Shown here: in pieces, positions 60,530 through 64,000 of the stretch | Layout: each line of letters opens with the position of its first letter | Position numbering within the stretch: the first letter of the stretch is position 1 | NCBI GenBank assembly: GCA_942159475.1 | Contig: OW804095.1 | Span: 62,896,773 to 62,960,772 of the forward strand | Source of the DNA: Sthenelais limicola | Lineage: Eukaryota > Annelida > Polychaeta > Phyllodocida > Sigalionidae | DNA: 64,000 nucleotides | Direction of reading: 5' to 3' | Made by a program: the position numbers and the translations under genes | The notes under the pieces: generated by a model | What the model was told of the DNA's origin: nothing | Seen by the model: the letters and a program-made list of their open reading frames with translations, nothing else | The model's database searches: none

Positions 60530-61200
60530 TGACTCTCTCTCTCCCCTGCTCCTTTCACCCTGCCTCTCCTCCTTTTCTCTCCCTGCCTCTCCCCCTCTCA
60601 CTCTACCTGTCCCTACCCCCTTTCTCCTCTCCCCTACTCTGCCCTATTCTCTCTCCCCTCTTCTCTCTGTATCCTCTTCTTCCTCTTCAATTTCCCCCAC
60701 CCTCTCCCTCCACTTCTTTCTTTCTCTCCCTCCCTCCCCCTCTCCTCCCCCTTTTCTCTCCCCAATCCTCTCCCTCCCGTCTTTCTCTCTCTCCCTTCCC
60801 CTCTTCTCTCTATCCTCTTCTCCCTCTCCCTATGTGATTCCTCCCACCCTCTCCCTCTGCTTCTTTGCTCTCCCCCTCCCCCCTCAACCTCTCTCTTTTT
60901 CCTCACTCTCTCCATCCCCCTGTGATCTCTTCCCCTCTCTCTCTGCATTGCTAGGGACCCTCGCAGGACACATCTGTTGCCACAGATGGTGGGACGTAGA
61001 GGCATGTTGTCAATCTCTTAATTCTAGTTCCCAACAGGGGCTTTCCCAGGCTATTAATAGAGAGTGGAGTTCCTGGTTAAAAAAGGCTTCAAAATCACAT
61101 TTTCACCCCAGATACCTTCACAAACCTCATAATGTTCTCCGGACAGAGCTGACAGAAGAGTACAGAGCAGAAAAACATCTGGGGATATCACAGATTCCCA
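60530..61200 (-). repeat. Polypurine-family repeat, copy 3
   Basis: A pyrimidine-rich core on the plus strand (60530-60950, CTCTCCC-type) is followed by blocks containing ACAGGGGCTTTCCCAGGCTA, AAGGCTTCAAAATCACATTT and AGATACCTTCACAAACC. These match 26400-26480 in inverted orientation and 32068-32110 in direct orientation. Frames across the core are artefacts of the repeat. Confidence 0.75.
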
Positions 61201-61294
61201 GAACATGCATGACAAAAAATCACTACTTCACGTTTATTATATAGATAAGAGGCGGTCAACGATTTTTTGTCATGGATATTTTTGTAATCTGAGA

Positions 61295-61555
61295 TGTTTT
61301 CAACCGTTTTTCTGCTTTTTACAGTTGTGTCAGCGCTTTACCTGTCTGGGGTGAAAATGTGCTTTTGAAGCCCTTTTTATTCGGAGTGTGCTGACTCAAT
61401 TTTTATAGTCCTTTGTATGTACAAATGGGAATTGAATAGGGAGAGGGAGAAGAGGAGAGAGAGAGAAGAGGTGGAGGGGAGTGGAGAGGGGGACGGTAGG
61501 GACAGGGAGAGAAAAAAAAGAGGGGGAGAGGCAGGGAGAGAAAAGGGAGAATCTA
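61295..61555 (+). repeat. Polypurine-family repeat, copy 4 (partial)
   Basis: TCTGGGGTGAAAATGTGCTT and GAAGCCCTTTTT are followed, after about 55 bp, by a GGGAGAGG-type tract at 61438-61550. The second half is duplicated at 63091-63203. Confidence 0.65.
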
Positions 61556-62347
61556 GTGGGTGAGTGAGTGGCAAATAAAAGATAAATCCATAATTTCAGG
61601 TTAATATATACCAAAGATTCCATAAATCATGACATGTAAATACAGAGGTACATTGTTAATCAGTTGTGTAACATATTTGATATGATAACTCGCCTCAACT
61701 CTTTGCTAAATATATTTAATATAAGGGTTTTCTATACGCCTCAGGGATGGCGCTAATTCATTCAAGTATTTTTGCAGAAAGATAACTGAGTGACTAGGTA
61801 TAAAAGTATTTGAGATGGGGGCAGCATTTTGTCTAGTATTTCTGTTGTCATGGTTACATATAATATTGTTGTACACTTTACCATGGGCCATTTTCAAAAT
61901 GTTAAAATACATTCTGTCAGAGATCAACATAACTTTGGTATTTCTATGAAGCTCTTCTACAGGGGTTCTTTGATGCAAGCCTGTGGCTAATGTCAGGACT
62001 TTATTTTGCATTGTCTGGATGCCACTTATCTGACCCTGAGGTAAACAGGACAGTGAAACTAAACTATAGTCAAATATCGTATAATTTTGGATTCATTAAG
62101 CATAATTGCTGTCCGCTGCTCTAAATTTACTCGAATTATATTGAAGAAATATGTTTTATGGTTAATTTGCTTTGATATACAACTAGCCCGCAAATTGATC
62201 TTTATGAAGAGTAAAGATGTACAATAAATAAATGACTCACCCATAAGGTACTAGATCTATTTAGGAATTATACCATGAGGGCTATGGCATGAGAAGGATC
62301 TACAATCCCATAGTCTCACGAGGCCGTCAGGCCGAGTGAGACTATGG
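61375..62347. repeat. Direct repeat unit 1 (973 bp, period 1653)
   Basis: It matches 63028-64000 base for base by eye, with one difference noticed (A at 62129, G at 63782). It contains a purine tract, a LINE RT tail on the minus strand and the left half of a foldback. Its left edge is sharp (TTTTATTCGG); the right edge is set only by the window end. Confidence 0.9.
61706..62011 (-). pseudogene. C-terminal RT remnant of a LINE, copy 1
   Basis: A 101-codon minus frame opens with MQNKVLTLATGL, which corresponds to the QN-K-ALR block of LINE reverse transcriptases. It continues to NTRQNAAPISN and the late KYLNELAPSLRRIENP block. Everything upstream is missing. It may be the 3' end of a 5'-truncated insertion. 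Confidence 0.6.
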
Positions 62348-62391
62348 GATCGTCGATCCTTTGAATGCCATAGCCCTTGTGGTATAATTAT
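62266..62391. repeat. 126-bp foldback (long hairpin)
   Basis: Arms of about 54 bp, including GGGCTATGGCAT and ATCCCATAGTCTCAC, are inverted copies with roughly one mismatch in eight. The centre is GAGGCCGTCAGGCCGA. It is a candidate foldback MITE; the start of a second copy is seen at 63919-64000, cut by the window end. Confidence 0.8.
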
Positions 62392-63027
62392 TTTAGTCCG
62401 TAATGGGTCAGATCCCATACAAATAGACAACATTATACAAACAAGCCATTATTTTACTAACCTTTCATCAGTTTCCACCTGCATTTGTTACTAACATTAT
62501 GCACCACATGTAGCGGATATTTTGTTCTGTATTTTACTGGTTTTCATATTTGTAAACATCAAAAACCTCACCATTACATTCCTTAGTATAGTTAGGAATG
62601 TTATTTCACTTTATTTCTTTATCTATCTTAATTAAACACCTTTCACATGGTTTTCCTGGTAACATTACAAAGATTATTCCTTCTACGCGATTGTTTAAGC
62701 TGCAAACTTCCATATTCCATTTTACCGGTTTTCCATCCCATCCCCAGTCACTTTTGGCATGACCCACATAGCCACTTGGTGCACTTTCAGTTGCAGTAAA
62801 CAGCCTATTCAGTGCATGCATGCTTCCCTTCGAAAGTGCCCAACGGTTTATTTCTAACGTTGTTGTTACAAGCGGTCTTCATCAGGCTAGCGCCGATCGC
62901 TTATAGCATAGAAAATAGACAATATGAAGGACGGACAGCATTTTAAACAGCAACAAGCAAACTAATTCATTATAAATTCAAATCGCCATAGATCGACGGC
63001 ATATGATGGTAGAAACAAACTGAAAAA
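62392..63027. other. Spacer between the two direct repeats
   Basis: It carries on the minus strand the phrase CTGATGAAGACCGCTTGT followed by ACGTTAGAAATAAA (62840-62885), resembling 34725-34765. A 71-codon minus frame (62821-62606) follows with no recognised domain. Confidence 0.5.
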
Positions 63028-64000
63028 TTTTATTCGGAGTGTGCTGACTCAATTTTTATAGTCCTTTGTATGTACAAATGGGAATTGAATAGGGAGAGGG
63101 AGAAGAGGAGAGAGAGAGAAGAGGTGGAGGGGAGTGGAGAGGGGGACGGTAGGGACAGGGAGAGAAAAAAAAGAGGGGGAGAGGCAGGGAGAGAAAAGGG
63201 AGAATCTAGTGGGTGAGTGAGTGGCAAATAAAAGATAAATCCATAATTTCAGGTTAATATATACCAAAGATTCCATAAATCATGACATGTAAATACAGAG
63301 GTACATTGTTAATCAGTTGTGTAACATATTTGATATGATAACTCGCCTCAACTCTTTGCTAAATATATTTAATATAAGGGTTTTCTATACGCCTCAGGGA
63401 TGGCGCTAATTCATTCAAGTATTTTTGCAGAAAGATAACTGAGTGACTAGGTATAAAAGTATTTGAGATGGGGGCAGCATTTTGTCTAGTATTTCTGTTG
63501 TCATGGTTACATATAATATTGTTGTACACTTTACCATGGGCCATTTTCAAAATGTTAAAATACATTCTGTCAGAGATCAACATAACTTTGGTATTTCTAT
63601 GAAGCTCTTCTACAGGGGTTCTTTGATGCAAGCCTGTGGCTAATGTCAGGACTTTATTTTGCATTGTCTGGATGCCACTTATCTGACCCTGAGGTAAACA
63701 GGACAGTGAAACTAAACTATAGTCAAATATCGTATAATTTTGGATTCATTAAGCATAATTGCTGTCCGCTGCTCTAAATTTGCTCGAATTATATTGAAGA
63801 AATATGTTTTATGGTTAATTTGCTTTGATATACAACTAGCCCGCAAATTGATCTTTATGAAGAGTAAAGATGTACAATAAATAAATGACTCACCCATAAG
63901 GTACTAGATCTATTTAGGAATTATACCATGAGGGCTATGGCATGAGAAGGATCTACAATCCCATAGTCTCACGAGGCCGTCAGGCCGAGTGAGACTATGG
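63028..64000. repeat. Direct repeat unit 2, truncated by the window end
   Basis: Same content as 61375-62347, offset 1653 bp. It ends at the window border inside the foldback, so the full repeat length is unknown. Confidence 0.9.
63359..63664 (-). pseudogene. C-terminal RT remnant of a LINE, copy 2
   Basis: The translation is identical to the frame at 61706-62011, so it was duplicated with the surrounding DNA rather than inserted separately. Confidence 0.6.

Noticed and set aside
61375..64000. LTR retrotransposon, because of long direct repeats around about 680 bp
   Set aside because: The repeats contain a LINE RT tail and a purine tract, there are no TG...CA ends or primer-binding site, and the spacer has no gag-pol.

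Overview
The window looks like nuclear DNA of an animal, most likely a marine invertebrate. It is AT-rich, has no dense operon-like coding, and shows candidate short exons with GT-AG splice signals. It is full of non-LTR retrotransposon remnants, a tyrosine-recombinase (Ngaro/DIRS-like) retroelement and many non-autonomous terminal-inverted-repeat (TIR) DNA elements. The species cannot be named from sequence alone; an echinoderm, hemichordate, mollusc or similar animal would fit, but that is inference.

Layout. Positions 1-26340 are mostly unique non-coding DNA. They hold a few candidate host exons, all on the minus strand except one: a signal-peptide exon at 8610-8688, an unidentified exon at 14724-14805, weaker ones near 323-428 and 2378-2489, and a plus-strand start exon at 19658-19710. 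They also hold a decayed THAP-like zinc-finger start at 12153, a 72-nt microRNA-like hairpin at 17133-17204 and a 410-bp MITE at 18851-19260. From 26341 to 34530 lies a dense nest of transposons. A minus-strand RT relic (about 30803 down to 27499) is broken by a plus-strand LINE (about 27925-29280) and by a TIR element (29486-30293). A second minus-strand LINE (about 34526 to 30804) has its 3' UTR broken by a TIR element (31256-32943), which contains a copy of the MITE, which itself contains a fragment of a polypurine repeat.

From 34530 to 48290 there is unique and low-complexity DNA, two TIR elements with target duplications (39843-40676 and 43042-44060), a LINE 3' end (41973-42538) and a frameshifted LINE (47885-45739, minus). 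From 48290 to 55972 lies a nearly complete Ngaro-like retroelement on the minus strand with gag, RT-RNase H, tyrosine recombinase and split direct repeats. It is interrupted by two TIR elements, one of which cuts the recombinase gene between its catalytic arginine and its HxxR motif. From 56000 to 64000 there are small foldback elements, polypyrimidine repeats and a near-identical direct repeat of at least 973 bp that runs off the window end.

Main theme. At least five TIR elements, each with its own ends, carry an element-specific 7-14 bp word repeated many times in both orientations in their terminal regions. None encodes a visible transposase, so all must have been moved by enzymes encoded elsewhere. 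The low divergence of the Ngaro repeats (one difference in 72 bp, three in about 105 bp, counted by eye) suggests that the two elements nested in it jumped fairly recently.
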